Of a DNA stretch of 64,000 nt, positions 9,604 to 18,785 are shown one piece after another. Made by a program: the position numbers and the translations under genes. The notes under the pieces are model-generated. The model saw nothing but the letters and a program-made list of their open reading frames with translations, ran no database searches and was not told where the DNA came from. This DNA is from Rhodocyclaceae bacterium. Its GTDB lineage: Bacteria; Pseudomonadota; Gammaproteobacteria; Burkholderiales; Rhodocyclaceae. Location: contig VIKE01000002.1 of assembly GCA_008080565.1 (NCBI GenBank), positions 1 through 64,000 on the forward strand, read 5' to 3'. Every line of letters begins with the position of its first letter. The first letter of the stretch is position 1.

Positions 9604-9625
9604 TGCGTTCACCTCCATTACTCAC

Positions 9626-9700
9626 GTCTACCGTCAGATCATCAAGACGGTAGACAGTTCACCGTTCTATATACCAATAATTCTACCGTCACATCTACCG
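9626..9700. promoter_or_regulatory. Cluster of TCTACCG(TC) repeats upstream of the integrase gene, operator or arm-type sites
   Basis: A perfect inverted repeat has arms GTCTACCGTC (9626-9635) and GACGGTAGAC (9646-9655) with a 10-base spacer. It is followed by TCTACCGTC at 9682-9690 and TCTACCG at 9694-9700, giving four copies of one 7-9 base word in 75 bases. It covers the int promoter region and points toward the guaA end. Such spaced repeats fit integrase arm-type sites, excisionase sites or a repressor operator. Confidence 0.65.
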
Positions 9701-9746
9701 ACAAAAATGATGGGATGTCTAGATACTACATGAGACGATATAAAAG

Positions 9747-9775
9747 AAAAGACCCTTGTTTTATAAAGGGTCTTT
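9747..9775. terminator. Bidirectional intrinsic terminator between int and guaA
   Basis: Stem AAAGACCCTT (9748-9757) pairs with AAGGGTCTTT (9766-9775) over an 8-base AT loop. A-rich and T-rich flanks on both sides give a U-tract on either strand. It likely ends guaA transcription before it reaches int. Confidence 0.75.
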
Positions 9776-9818
9776 ATCAGAAATGAACCGCTATGGGACA
9801 GTATGAAACGCTATCGAA

Positions 9819-9840
9819 TCATTCCCACTCGATGGTCGCC
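9819..9840. other. Probable attachment site region at the guaA 3' end
   Basis: The last codons of guaA (ATIEWE then stop) adjoin an integrase gene on the same strand, the arrangement seen for elements that use the guaA 3' end as attB and restore it on entry. No second copy of the guaA end was seen inside the window, so the other att copy would lie beyond the left edge. The exact core is unknown. Confidence 0.45.
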
Positions 9841-11453
9841 GGCGGCTTGCCCGAGACGTCGTACACGACCCGGTTCAGACCACGGACTTCATTGATGATC
9901 CGGTTCGAGACGCGACCGAGCAGTTCGTAGGGCAGATGCGCCCAGTGGGCAGTCATGAAATCGCTGGTCACGACGGCGCGTAAGGCAACGACGTTTTCGT
10001 AGGTGCGCCCGTCGCCCATCACGCCAACGCTCTTGACCGGCAGGAAGACCGCGAAAGCTTGGCTGGTCAGGTCGTACCAGCTCTTGCCGATGTCGGCGGC
10101 AGTACAAGCACCGGCTGCAACATCACGCTCAGTAGCATGCGTCGCGCGCAATTCATCGATGAAAATGGCGTCGGCACGCTGCAGCAGATGAGCGGCTTTC
10201 AGCGTAACTTCGCCAAGAATACGGACACCCAGCCCCGGCCCGGGGAACGGATGGCGATAAACCATCTCGCGCGGCAAACCAAGCGCCACGCCGAGTTCGC
10301 GGACCTCGTCCTTGAACAGCTCACGCAGCGGCTCAAGCAGCTTGAGGTGCATATCTTCCGGCAAACCACCGACGTTGTGATGACTCTTGATGGTATGGGC
10401 GCCCTTCTTGCCCTTGCCGGCCGATTCGATCACGTCCGGATAAATGGTGCCCTGAGCCAGCCACTTGGCTGCGGGCAATTTTTTGGATTCAGCCTGGAAC
10501 ACCTCGACGAATTCCTTGCCGATGATCTTGCGCTTCTGTTCCGGGTCGGAAACGCCGGCCAGCTTGCCCATGAAGTCCTCAACTGCATCGACGCGAATAA
10601 CCTTGACGCCAAGGTTGCGGGCGAACATGTCCATGACCATGTCACCTTCGTTCAGGCGCAGCAGGCCGTGATCGACGAAGACGCAGGTCAGCTGGTCGCC
10701 GATCGCCTTGTGGATCAGCGCCGCGGCAACGCTGGAATCGACGCCACCGGACAGGCCGAGGATGACTTCCTCATCACCAACCTGGCGCTGGATAGCATCG
10801 ACGGCTTCGGCGATGTAGTCGCCCATCACCCAATCCGTGCCACAGCCGCAAATGCCATGCACGAAGCGCTCGAGAATGGCGCGGCCTTGTTGGGTGTGTG
10901 TCACTTCCGGGTGGAACTGGACGGCGTAGAACTTGCGACTCTCGTCGGCCATCGCGGCAATCGGGCAGGAGGCGGTCGAAGCCATCTTGACGAAGCCTTC
11001 CGGCAGCTCCATCACCGAATCGCCATGGCTCATCCAGACCTTGAGCATGCCGTGGCCTTCCGGGCTATAGAAGTCGGCGATGTCGTTGAGCAGTGCCGTG
11101 TGGCCGTGGGCGCGAACTTCAGAGTAGCCAAATTCGCGCGACTTGCCCGCTGCTTCCGCGGTCATCACCTTGCCGCCCAGTTGCTGGGCCATGGTCTGCA
11201 TGCCGTAGCAAATGCCAAGCACCGGAACACCGAGCTCGAAAACGATTTCCGGCGCGCGTGGCGTGTCGCCTTCGGTTACCGAACTCGGCCCGCCGGACAG
11301 AATAATGCCCTTGGCGCCATAGTTACGGATGAATTCATCGGAAACGTCGTACGGATGAATTTCGCAGAACACCTTGGCTTCGCGGACGCGCCGGGCAATC
11401 AGCTGGGTGACCTGGGAACCGAAATCGAGAATGAGGATTTTCTGGTGAGCCAT
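9819..11453 (-). CDS. guaA: GMP synthase (glutamine-hydrolysing)
   Basis: GuaA converts XMP to GMP using ATP and glutamine-derived ammonia. The class I glutamine amidotransferase domain comes first ([16 protein letters not shown]; nucleophile Cys in [10 protein letters not shown]; His/Glu in QFHPEVTHT). The ATP pyrophosphatase domain follows, with its P-loop ([15 protein letters not shown]), and then the C-terminal dimerization domain ending ATIEWE. ATG 11453 gives 544 residues, slightly longer than the usual 525; a TTG six bases upstream is in frame but has no better ribosome binding site. It lies after guaB on the same strand, with a strong hairpin between them, so it may have its own promoter. 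Its 3' end is the likely integration site of the element to the left. Confidence 0.97.
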   Translation of the reverse strand: MAHQKILILDFGSQVTQLIARRVREAKVFCEIHPYDVSDEFIRNYGAKGIILSGGPSSVTEGDTPRAPEIVFELGVPVLGICYGMQTMAQQLGGKVMTAEAAGKSREFGYSEVRAHGHTALLNDIADFYSPEGHGMLKVWMSHGDSVMELPEGFVKMASTASCPIAAMADESRKFYAVQFHPEVTHTQQGRAILERFVHGICGCGTDWVMGDYIAEAVDAIQRQVGDEEVILGLSGGVDSSVAAALIHKAIGDQLTCVFVDHGLLRLNEGDMVMDMFARNLGVKVIRVDAVEDFMGKLAGVSDPEQKRKIIGKEFVEVFQAESKKLPAAKWLAQGTIYPDVIESAGKGKKGAHTIKSHHNVGGLPEDMHLKLLEPLRELFKDEVRELGVALGLPREMVYRHPFPGPGLGVRILGEVTLKAAHLLQRADAIFIDELRATHATERDVAAGACTAADIGKSWYDLTSQAFAVFLPVKSVGVMGDGRTYENVVALRAVVTSDFMTAHWAHLPYELLGRVSNRIINEVRGLNRVVYDVSGKPPATIEWE

Positions 11454-11469
11454 TTTCAAAACCTTGAAT

Positions 11470-11496
11470 AAAAAGGGCGGCTCCCGGAGCCGCCCT
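11470..11496 (-). terminator. Intrinsic terminator after guaB
   Basis: A GC-rich hairpin has arms GGGCGGCTCC/GGAGCCGCCC (11475-11495) and, on the minus strand, a T-run (11470-11474). It lies between the guaB stop and the guaA start, so guaB-guaA co-transcription would be attenuated. Confidence 0.75.
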
Positions 11497-11513
11497 CAGT
11501 AACACGGAAAAGA

Positions 11514-12989
<1,476 letters not shown>

Positions 12990-13012
12990 TTAATCCAAGG
13001 TCACAAAATCGT

Positions 13013-13018
13013 ATTATA
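13013..13018 (-). promoter_or_regulatory. Candidate -10 box for guaB
   Basis: The minus strand reads TATAAT 36 bases before the guaB start codon. No good -35 box was found at the expected distance. The call rests on the -10 match and position only. Confidence 0.35.
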
Positions 13019-13040
13019 CAGAAAAGCCAAGGAAACCCAG

Positions 13041-13529
13041 ATGACCTCGAGACCTACCTTCATTTTTGCCCTGTTTTTGCCGTTGACCGTGGCAACCATT
13101 TCCGCCCACGCAGAAACCTTTCAGTGGAAGGACAGCAATGGCCAGACTGTTGTTTCCGATGTCCCGCCACCAGCTACAGCCAAGGGACGTCGATCCATCG
13201 GCGGCATGAAACCGGCGGTTGTTTCGGAGGCCCTTCCTGAAAAAACAGGCGACGCGCCCAAAGTTGCCGACGCCCCAAAGACTACGGCGGAAAAGGATCT
13301 CGACTTCAAGAAACGGCAGCAGGAGGCGAGAGAAAAGGCCGACAAACTGGCTGCAGAATCAGAAAAAAGCGAAAATTGCGAACGCGCCCGACGGAACCTG
13401 GTGGCATTGGAGTCAAATCAGCCCCTCAGCACATATGACGAAAAGGGCGAGCGCAAGTTGATGGATAGCTCGCAACGCGACCAGGAAATCGAACGTGCCC
13501 GCAGATTTGTGGCTGACACCTGCAAATAA
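13041..13529 (+). CDS. DUF4124 domain-containing exported protein
   Basis: The 162-residue protein has a signal peptide (FIFALFLPLTVATISAHA, cleaved before ETFQW) and then the DUF4124 signature ETFQWKDSNGQTVVSDVPPP, a short beta domain common in proteobacterial periplasmic proteins. The C-terminal half (residues about 75-160) is charged and helical, likely coiled coil, with an isolated Cys pair (NCERAR and DTCK). The ribosome binding site AAGGAAA precedes ATG 13041. It is divergent from guaB and convergent with rnfH. The molecular function of the family is not established. Confidence 0.8.
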   Translation: MTSRPTFIFALFLPLTVATISAHAETFQWKDSNGQTVVSDVPPPATAKGRRSIGGMKPAVVSEALPEKTGDAPKVADAPKTTAEKDLDFKKRQQEAREKADKLAAESEKSENCERARRNLVALESNQPLSTYDEKGERKLMDSSQRDQEIERARRFVADTCK

Positions 13530-13535
13530 GCAGGA

Positions 13536-13859
13536 TCAACCCTCGGCGTCGGAATCCCCGGCGCCTTTTTTCATGACTTTGCCTTCCGCCGCCCGCTGCC
13601 TTCGAACCTCCTTTGGGTCGGCAATCAGCGGCCGGTAAATTTCGACGCGATCCAGGTTGCGCAACACAGAGTCAGGCTTGGAAAGCTTGTTCCAGATACC
13701 GAACTTGTTCTTCTTCAAGTCAATTTCCGGGTATTTCTCGAGCAACCCGGAAACCTCCAGCGCCTGCTGCAGCGTTGCTCCGTCATTTAATCTGACGCGG
13801 ACAAGCTCCTGCTTGTTTGACATGGCATAGCAAACTTCGACACTCAACATTTCAGCCAT
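13536..13859 (-). CDS. rnfH: RnfH/UPF0125 family ubiquitin-fold protein
   Basis: The 107-residue protein has the beta-grasp pattern of the RnfH family: LSVEVCYAMSNKQELVRVRL, then EKYPEIDLKKNKFGIWNKL, then DRVEIYRPLIADPKEVRRQR, with a polar tail. The family is usually encoded beside ratA and smpB, as here; its role is not well defined. ATG 13859 is preceded by GGAG inside the end of ratA. The two genes overlap by eight bases, so they are probably translationally coupled. Confidence 0.9.
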   Translation of the reverse strand: MAEMLSVEVCYAMSNKQELVRVRLNDGATLQQALEVSGLLEKYPEIDLKKNKFGIWNKLSKPDSVLRNLDRVEIYRPLIADPKEVRRQRAAEGKVMKKGAGDSDAEG

Positions 13860-14295
13860 GGCTGACTCCAAAAACCTGCGTGGCACGGCGCACGAAGGCA
13901 TCGACGAACGTATTGGCAATATGGCTGAACACCGGGCCAATCACTTTTTCGAACAATTTGCTGGAAAACTCATAGTGCAACTGGAATTCAATCTTGCAGG
14001 CATTCTCGGCCAGCGCCTTGAAATGCCATGAACCCTCCAGATGACGGAACGGACCGTCAACCAGGCGAATTTTCATCAGCCGGGGAAACTCCTTATCGTT
14101 TTCTGTCGTAAAACAGGACTTAACCGAATGGTAATTGATGTGCAACGTTGCAACTGTTTTAGCAGCATCGCGATACTTCACCTCGGTATGGCTGCACCAG
14201 GGCAGGAACGTGGGGTAATCCTCGCAACGGTCCACCAGTTCGAACATGCGTTCGGCGGATTGCTCGATCAAGACGGTCTTTTCAACGAGGGCCAT
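13852..14295 (-). CDS. ratA: RatA-like START/Coq10-family protein
   Basis: The 147-residue protein matches the polyketide cyclase/START-like family: MALVEKTVLIEQSAERMFEL, VDRCEDYPTFLPWCSHTEV, then DGPFRHLEGSWHFKAL, and a C-terminal amphipathic helix. In E. coli RatA blocks 70S ribosome formation; mitochondrial Coq10 relatives bind ubiquinone, so either a translation or a quinone role is possible. ATG 14295 is favoured because the family begins exactly there. It is divergent from smpB, with only 58 bases between starts, a conserved arrangement in proteobacteria. It is coupled to rnfH. Confidence 0.9.
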   Translation of the reverse strand: MALVEKTVLIEQSAERMFELVDRCEDYPTFLPWCSHTEVKYRDAAKTVATLHINYHSVKSCFTTENDKEFPRLMKIRLVDGPFRHLEGSWHFKALAENACKIEFQLHYEFSSKLFEKVIGPVFSHIANTFVDAFVRRATQVFGVSHG

Positions 14296-14353
14296 GCAGC
14301 GGCAGTATTCCTGTTTCCTGTAGAATCGTGATTTTAAAGGAACAGCCGGTAGC

Positions 14354-14803
14354 ATGAGCATTACGGTCAACAAAAAAGCCTTTCACGACTATTTTGTCGA
14401 AGAAAAGTACGAAGCCGGGATCGCCCTCGAAGGTTGGGAGGTCAAAGCCATTCGTGCCGGCCGAATGAACATCAAGGAATCCTACGTCATCATCAAGAGT
14501 GGCGAAATTTACTTGATCGGGATGCATATCAGCCCGCTGGCGACCGCCTCCACGCACAACCAGCATGACCCGATACGCACGCGAAAGCTGCTCTTGCACG
14601 CCAATGAAATCGGCAAGCTGATCGGCAAGGTTGAGCGGGCTGGTTACACTCTGGTACCCATCGACCTGCATTTCGTGCGCGGACGGATCAAGCTTGAAAT
14701 CGGCCTGGCCAAGGGCAAGAAACAGCACGACAAACGTGCCGATGCACTGGATAAAGACTCGAAGCGGGAAGCCCAGCGCGCCATGAAAGAACGCCTTCAC
14801 TAA
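14354..14803 (+). CDS. smpB: SsrA-binding protein
   Basis: SmpB binds tmRNA and brings it to stalled ribosomes for trans-translation. The 149-residue protein has the full family pattern: an OB-fold core with [39 protein letters not shown], and [19 protein letters not shown]. It ends in the basic C-terminal tail [20 protein letters not shown], which folds into the decoding centre. Length and residues are typical. It is divergent from ratA-rnfH. The tmRNA gene itself is not in this window. Confidence 0.97.
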   Translation: MSITVNKKAFHDYFVEEKYEAGIALEGWEVKAIRAGRMNIKESYVIIKSGEIYLIGMHISPLATASTHNQHDPIRTRKLLLHANEIGKLIGKVERAGYTLVPIDLHFVRGRIKLEIGLAKGKKQHDKRADALDKDSKREAQRAMKERLH

Positions 14804-14909
14804 TACCATCCGGATTTAGCTGTATCATTTTTGTTCGCCGCATTGCCATACGCACAAATGACTATGTCGTTTAGTAACACGGGCTGCGGGACTTTCGCTT
14901 ATCCTTGCG

Positions 14910-15557
14910 ATGACCATGAAAACGATACGAATTGTTCTCGCAGATGACCAGTTATTGATACGCGCCGGAATCCGCGCGATTATCGAGACACTTCCCGGGT
15001 ATTTGATTGAAGCCGAATGTGCCGATGGCCATGAAACCATAGCTGCCATACGCAGTTGCCAACCCGACGTTGTCCTGCTCGATATCGCCATGCCCGGACC
15101 ATCGGGCATTGAGGTGGCGCGTACTATCCGCCAGTTTGATCAGGAAACAAGAATCCTTGTGCTGTCCAGCATTGACCGCCAAGAAATTGTCGAACAGGCG
15201 CTTGCTGCCGGCGTCAACGGCTATTTGCTCAAGGATTTCGTACTTGCCGAGCTGGTCCAGGCCTTAACCATGGTGCTCAATGGGGGAAGCTTCCTGTCGC
15301 CAAAGCTCAGTGCAATGACCTTGCGCTCGGAAGCCGAAAGCGATTCCGGACAAAACTCTCGACTGACCACGCGGCAAACCGAGATTCTCCGCCATGTCGC
15401 ATCGGGCAGAACCACCAAGGAAATTGCCCGCGAACTCGGAATCAGCCCAAAAACCGTCGAGTTTCACCGTAGTCGCCTGATGGAAAAAATAGGCGTCCAC
15501 GACGTAACCGGTTTAACCCGCTTTGCGCTCCATACAGGCATCGTCAGCTGCCCCTGA
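14910..15557 (+). CDS. NarL/FixJ-type response regulator
   Basis: The 215-residue protein has a receiver domain with the acidic pair in VLADDQ, the phospho-acceptor Asp in PDVVLLDIAMPGPSGIE, Ser in VLSS, and Lys in GYLLKDF. A LuxR-type HTH follows (LTTRQTEILRHVASGRTTKE, then GISPKTVEFHRSRLMEKIG). It would bind DNA when phosphorylated. No histidine kinase lies beside it; an Hpt-domain gene is convergent 12 bases away. Start alternatives ATG 14910 and 14916 are equivalent for the domain. Targets are unknown. Confidence 0.9.
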   Translation: MTMKTIRIVLADDQLLIRAGIRAIIETLPGYLIEAECADGHETIAAIRSCQPDVVLLDIAMPGPSGIEVARTIRQFDQETRILVLSSIDRQEIVEQALAAGVNGYLLKDFVLAELVQALTMVLNGGSFLSPKLSAMTLRSEAESDSGQNSRLTTRQTEILRHVASGRTTKEIARELGISPKTVEFHRSRLMEKIGVHDVTGLTRFALHTGIVSCP

Positions 15558-15569
15558 ACAGATAGCGAC

Positions 15570-15977
15570 TCAGCCTTCCCTTTCAACCAGATAGCCAGCC
15601 AGTTCTGCTGCCATACACTGTAAGCAAAGACTCAAAGGGGCCGACATCGACGGCCAGTCAGCTACGGGGGCGAAATTGCCATTCGGGGCTTCGAGAAGGT
15701 ATTGGCGAACCAGTTGTTCGATCTCGCGAGCCTGATCCAGGCACTGGTTCCCGGAAAACAGGACGCAACTGCTGCGAATATCGTGTAGCACATCTCTCAG
15801 TGCCTGCAGATCGCCCTGTTGTGCTGCATCGTCCAGTCGCCGACATAAGGCCGGGGCATTTTCAAGAAAAATGAGAACCAGTCGTTCTGCAGCCGCCTGG
15901 TTACGCCCCAGATTAACCAGCAAATACTCCAGATTGCAGAAGTCGCCACCCTTACGATTACTGCCGCTCTCAGACAT
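15570..15977 (-). CDS. Hpt (histidine phosphotransfer) domain protein
   Basis: The 135-residue, mostly helical protein contains LRDVLHDIRSSCVLFSGNQC, which matches the Hpt box (H-x-(L/I)-[KR]-[GS]-[SA]) with a phosphorylatable His, followed by the amphipathic helices of a four-helix bundle. Hpt proteins relay phosphate between receiver domains. It stands alone, convergent with a LuxR-type regulator, with no kinase nearby. The box has Arg-Ser in place of the commoner Lys-Gly, so activity is plausible but not certain. Confidence 0.7.
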   Translation of the reverse strand: MSESGSNRKGGDFCNLEYLLVNLGRNQAAAERLVLIFLENAPALCRRLDDAAQQGDLQALRDVLHDIRSSCVLFSGNQCLDQAREIEQLVRQYLLEAPNGNFAPVADWPSMSAPLSLCLQCMAAELAGYLVEREG

Positions 15978-16082
15978 TACCGAATACCTTGGCTTATTTG
16001 TATTATTCGGTCATAGCTTATGCCTGTGGAAAAAGACAGGGAACCCGGTGTTACCCTAGGGAAGACTACCTGCAAACAGAAA

Positions 16083-16111
16083 AGCCCGAAAAGCAGTAGC
16101 TTTCGGGCTTG
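16083..16111 (-). terminator. Intrinsic terminator downstream of the tRNA-Asp fragment
   Basis: Perfect 10-base arms AAGCCCGAAA/TTTCGGGCTT (16082-16110) around a 9-base loop are followed on the minus strand by TTTTC. It is the expected terminator of a tRNA gene on the minus strand and has survived although the tRNA has not. Confidence 0.75.
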
Positions 16112-16119
16112 ACGGTAGT

Positions 16120-16175
16120 TGGCGGAGTGGACGGGACTCGAACCCGCGACCCCCGGCGTGACAGGCCGGTATTCT
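16120..16175 (-). pseudogene. 3' fragment of a tRNA-Asp(GTC) gene
   Basis: On the minus strand the last 56 bases match tRNA-Asp. They hold the anticodon arm with GTC (CCGGCCTGTCACGCCGG), a variable loop, the T arm (CGGGTTCGAGTCCCG), the acceptor 3' strand CCACTCC, the discriminator G and an encoded CCA. Upstream of AGAATACC the expected D-arm and 5' acceptor strand (GGAGTGGTAGTTCAG) are absent and unrelated sequence follows. No acceptor stem can form, so this is not a functional tRNA. Such 3' pieces are left when an element inserts into, or leaves, a tRNA gene. A full gene must exist elsewhere. Confidence 0.8.
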
Positions 16176-16258
16176 GCGGCGAATAATAGCACGGGGCTAT
16201 GGTTCCGGGTGCCCGGCTACGACTACAATTTGACGTTTTCAGCCGTGCTACGGAAACG

Positions 16259-17872
16259 ATGACCGATACCGGTACGCTCAACTTCTGCTGGTCCCAGGCC
16301 ATGGTCGCCGGCTTTGTCGCGGCTGGCGTCTGCGATGCCGTCATCTCCCCCGGCTCGCGCTCGACGCCGCTGGCCCTGGCCATGTTGCGCCAGCCCCGGC
16401 TGCGCTGCCATGTTGCGGTCGACGAGCGAAGCGCAGCTTTTTTCGCGCTCGGCATTGCCAAGGCCAGCCGGAGGCCTGTGCTGGTACTAGCCACCTCGGG
16501 AACGGCGCCGGCCAACTGGCTGCCGGCCGTGATCGAGGCTGGCCAGTCCGGCGTTCCACTGCTCCTGATCTCGGCTGATCGTCCGCCGGAGCTGCAGGGC
16601 TGTGGCGCCAATCAGACGATCGACCAAATCGAGCTTTTTGGCTCGCATGTCCGCGCCAGCCACGCCCTTGGCACTCCGCATGATGGATTTGCCCCCGCCT
16701 ACCTGCACCGCCTCGCCGCTCGCGCCTACGAGCAGGCGACTTGGCCTCACCCCGGCCCTGTCCATATCAACCAGCCGTTCCATGAGCCGCTGCTTCCTTT
16801 GACGGAGACTGCTGAGGCCAAAATTCCGGAAGCGATCCGCGTTGCCCACCCGGCGCTGCCGCCAGTTCAGGAGGACATTCGCGACTTCGCCAACCGCATC
16901 AGCGGACGTCCCGGCATCATTGTCTTCGGTGAAGCGCCGGCACGTCGTGAGGACAGAAAAGCCATCGCCGCCCTGGCCGAGCGGCTCAAAGCCCCGATCC
17001 TCGCCGAACCGTTGTCCGGACTGCGTTACGGGGATCATGATCTATCGCATCTGTGCGTTCGTTACAACCACTGGCTGGCGGATCGAACCTTTGTCGAAAA
17101 GCATCAGCCGGAATGGGTGTTGCGTTTCGGCGCCTTCCCGGTCACCCGAAACCTGCAAAACTACGTCAGCGGAATCCGGCAGACCCACGCAGTGGTCGAG
17201 CCATGGCCACGCTGGAGTGACCCCGCACATCGGTTGACCCATCTGTTCCGCGCCGAGCCGGCTGATGTCTGCACCGCACTGCTGGCGGAATCGCTCGTCG
17301 CCGCCCCCAGTGGCTGGCGACAGGACTTTGCCGACCAAGAGGCCGCGGCAGCGAAGGGGGCTAACGCTGGCCACATTGCTGCCATGCTCGAAGAAATTCC
17401 GGATGCTACGCCGTTCTTCATCGGCAATTCGCTGGCCATTCGCCAACTGGACAGCCTGTCAGGCAGTGGCGAAAAAGCCATCCACTTTTACGGTAACCGC
17501 GGTGCCAGCGGTATCGATGGCAATATCTCGACAGCCATGGGGATTGCTGCGGTCCATGGCAATGTCGTTGCCCTGCTCGGCGACCTGACCACCCAGCATG
17601 ACCTTGGCGGACTGGCGCTGGCCGAGGGTCGAAATGCCGTGATTGTTGTGATCAACAACGCCGGGGGCGGCATTTTCGATCATCTGCCCCAGCACCAACT
17701 ACCTGAATTCGAGCGCGGCTGGCGTACCCCGCAACACATCAGCTTCGAACATGCGGCGCTGACTTTCGGCCTTGGCTTTGGCCGTACCGACTCGATTGAT
17801 GCTTTCAAAAAGGCGCTGCGCGCGGCGCTCGCCGCCGGCGGCCCACATCTGATCGAACTGCAGATGCCCTGA
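16259..17872 (+). CDS. menD: SEPHCHC synthase (menaquinone biosynthesis)
   Basis: MenD is a thiamine-diphosphate enzyme that joins 2-oxoglutarate to isochorismate in menaquinone synthesis. The 537-residue protein shows the MenD pattern: SPGSRSTPLALA, the ThDP-activating Glu in AVDERSAAFFALGIAK, ATSGTAPANWLPAVIEA, ISADRPPELQGCGANQTIDQ, and the C-terminal ThDP/Mg motif LLGDLTTQHDLGG with NNAGGGIFDHLPQHQLPEFE. ATG 16259 fits the family start (TGTLNFCWSQAMVAGFVAAG); an upstream in-frame GTG lacks support. No other men gene is in the window. It stands alone beside a broken tRNA gene, which hints at a rearranged or acquired position. The call is firm. Confidence 0.92.
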   Translation: MTDTGTLNFCWSQAMVAGFVAAGVCDAVISPGSRSTPLALAMLRQPRLRCHVAVDERSAAFFALGIAKASRRPVLVLATSGTAPANWLPAVIEAGQSGVPLLLISADRPPELQGCGANQTIDQIELFGSHVRASHALGTPHDGFAPAYLHRLAARAYEQATWPHPGPVHINQPFHEPLLPLTETAEAKIPEAIRVAHPALPPVQEDIRDFANRISGRPGIIVFGEAPARREDRKAIAALAERLKAPILAEPLSGLRYGDHDLSHLCVRYNHWLADRTFVEKHQPEWVLRFGAFPVTRNLQNYVSGIRQTHAVVEPWPRWSDPAHRLTHLFRAEPADVCTALLAESLVAAPSGWRQDFADQEAAAAKGANAGHIAAMLEEIPDATPFFIGNSLAIRQLDSLSGSGEKAIHFYGNRGASGIDGNISTAMGIAAVHGNVVALLGDLTTQHDLGGLALAEGRNAVIVVINNAGGGIFDHLPQHQLPEFERGWRTPQHISFEHAALTFGLGFGRTDSIDAFKKALRAALAAGGPHLIELQMP

Positions 17873-17896
17873 GGCCTTGCGGTAAAATCAGCCCCC

Positions 17897-18748
17897 ATGA
17901 ATTCTCCGATCAACGCCACCGACCCGAGCAGCGCCTCGCCCCTGGGCAAGGCCACGGAATACCAGAGCCACTACGCACCCGAGTTGCTCTACCCCATTCC
18001 GCGCCAGCTCAAGCGCAGCGAACTCGGCATTGCCGATGGCGCCCTGCCCTTTGTCGGCGAGGATTTGTGGAATGCCTATGAACTGTCGTGGCTCAACCCG
18101 AAGGGCAAACCGGTCGTTGCCGTCGGCACCTTCCGCGTGCCGGCCGACAGCCCGAACCTGATCGAATCGAAGTCCTTCAAGCTCTACCTGAACTCCTTCA
18201 ACCAGAGCACTTTCGCCGATGCTGAAACCGTCGCGCAGACGCTGGAGCGCGACCTCTCGGCCGCCGCCGGCAAGCCGATCGGCGTCGCGCTCGAACCGCT
18301 TGCCGACCGCCCGCAAGCCGTGATCGCCATCCCTGAAGGCATCTGTCTCGACGATCTGGATATTGCCTGCGACCGCTACCAGCCAGCCCCCGAACTGCTG
18401 ACCACGCAAGCCGGCGAAGTCGTCGAAGAAACGCTGTTCTCCCACCTGCTCAAATCGAACTGTCTGGTCACCGGGCAGCCGGACTGGGCGATGGTTGTCA
18501 TCCGCTATCGCGGGCAGGCCATCGAGCGGGAAGGATTGCTGCGCTACATCGTTTCCTTCCGCAACCACAACGAATTCCACGAACAGTGTGTCGAGCGGAT
18601 TTTCACCGACATCCAGAAGCATTGCGCGCCCGAGGCGCTGGCCGTCCACGCCCGCTATACCCGGCGCGGCGGCCTCGACATCAATCCCTTCCGGAGCAGC
18701 GGCGATTGCTACGGTCGACCGGAAAATATCCGCGAAATCCGACAGTAA
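17897..18748 (+). CDS. queF: NADPH-dependent 7-cyano-7-deazaguanine reductase
   Basis: QueF reduces preQ0 to preQ1 in queuosine synthesis. The 283-residue form is the long, two-domain (type II) Que[21 protein letters not shown], the substrate-binding [17 protein letters not shown], and the C-terminal domain with the active-site Cys region [20 protein letters not shown] and the later [15 protein letters not shown]. The ribosome binding region lies within the menD-queF gap of 24 bases, so the two genes may be co-transcribed. Length and motifs are typical of beta- and gammaproteobacteria. Confidence 0.95.
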   Translation: MNSPINATDPSSASPLGKATEYQSHYAPELLYPIPRQLKRSELGIADGALPFVGEDLWNAYELSWLNPKGKPVVAVGTFRVPADSPNLIESKSFKLYLNSFNQSTFADAETVAQTLERDLSAAAGKPIGVALEPLADRPQAVIAIPEGICLDDLDIACDRYQPAPELLTTQAGEVVEETLFSHLLKSNCLVTGQPDWAMVVIRYRGQAIEREGLLRYIVSFRNHNEFHEQCVERIFTDIQKHCAPEALAVHARYTRRGGLDINPFRSSGDCYGRPENIREIRQ

Positions 18749-18785
18749 CTTTCGCCCGCTGACAAAAATAACAAACGACAAGCTC

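Noticed and set aside
9660-9720. Possible tRNA or small RNA next to the integrase
   Set aside because: No cloverleaf or conserved T-loop; the signal is explained by short repeats.
10059-11471. Long open frame opposite guaA (470 codons)
   Set aside because: It is the antisense shadow of guaA: no protein-like pattern, no ribosome binding site, and the guaA motifs are complete on the other strand.
16199-16258. Upstream start for menD
   Set aside because: The extra 20 residues do not match the MenD N-terminus, which begins close to the ATG at 16259.
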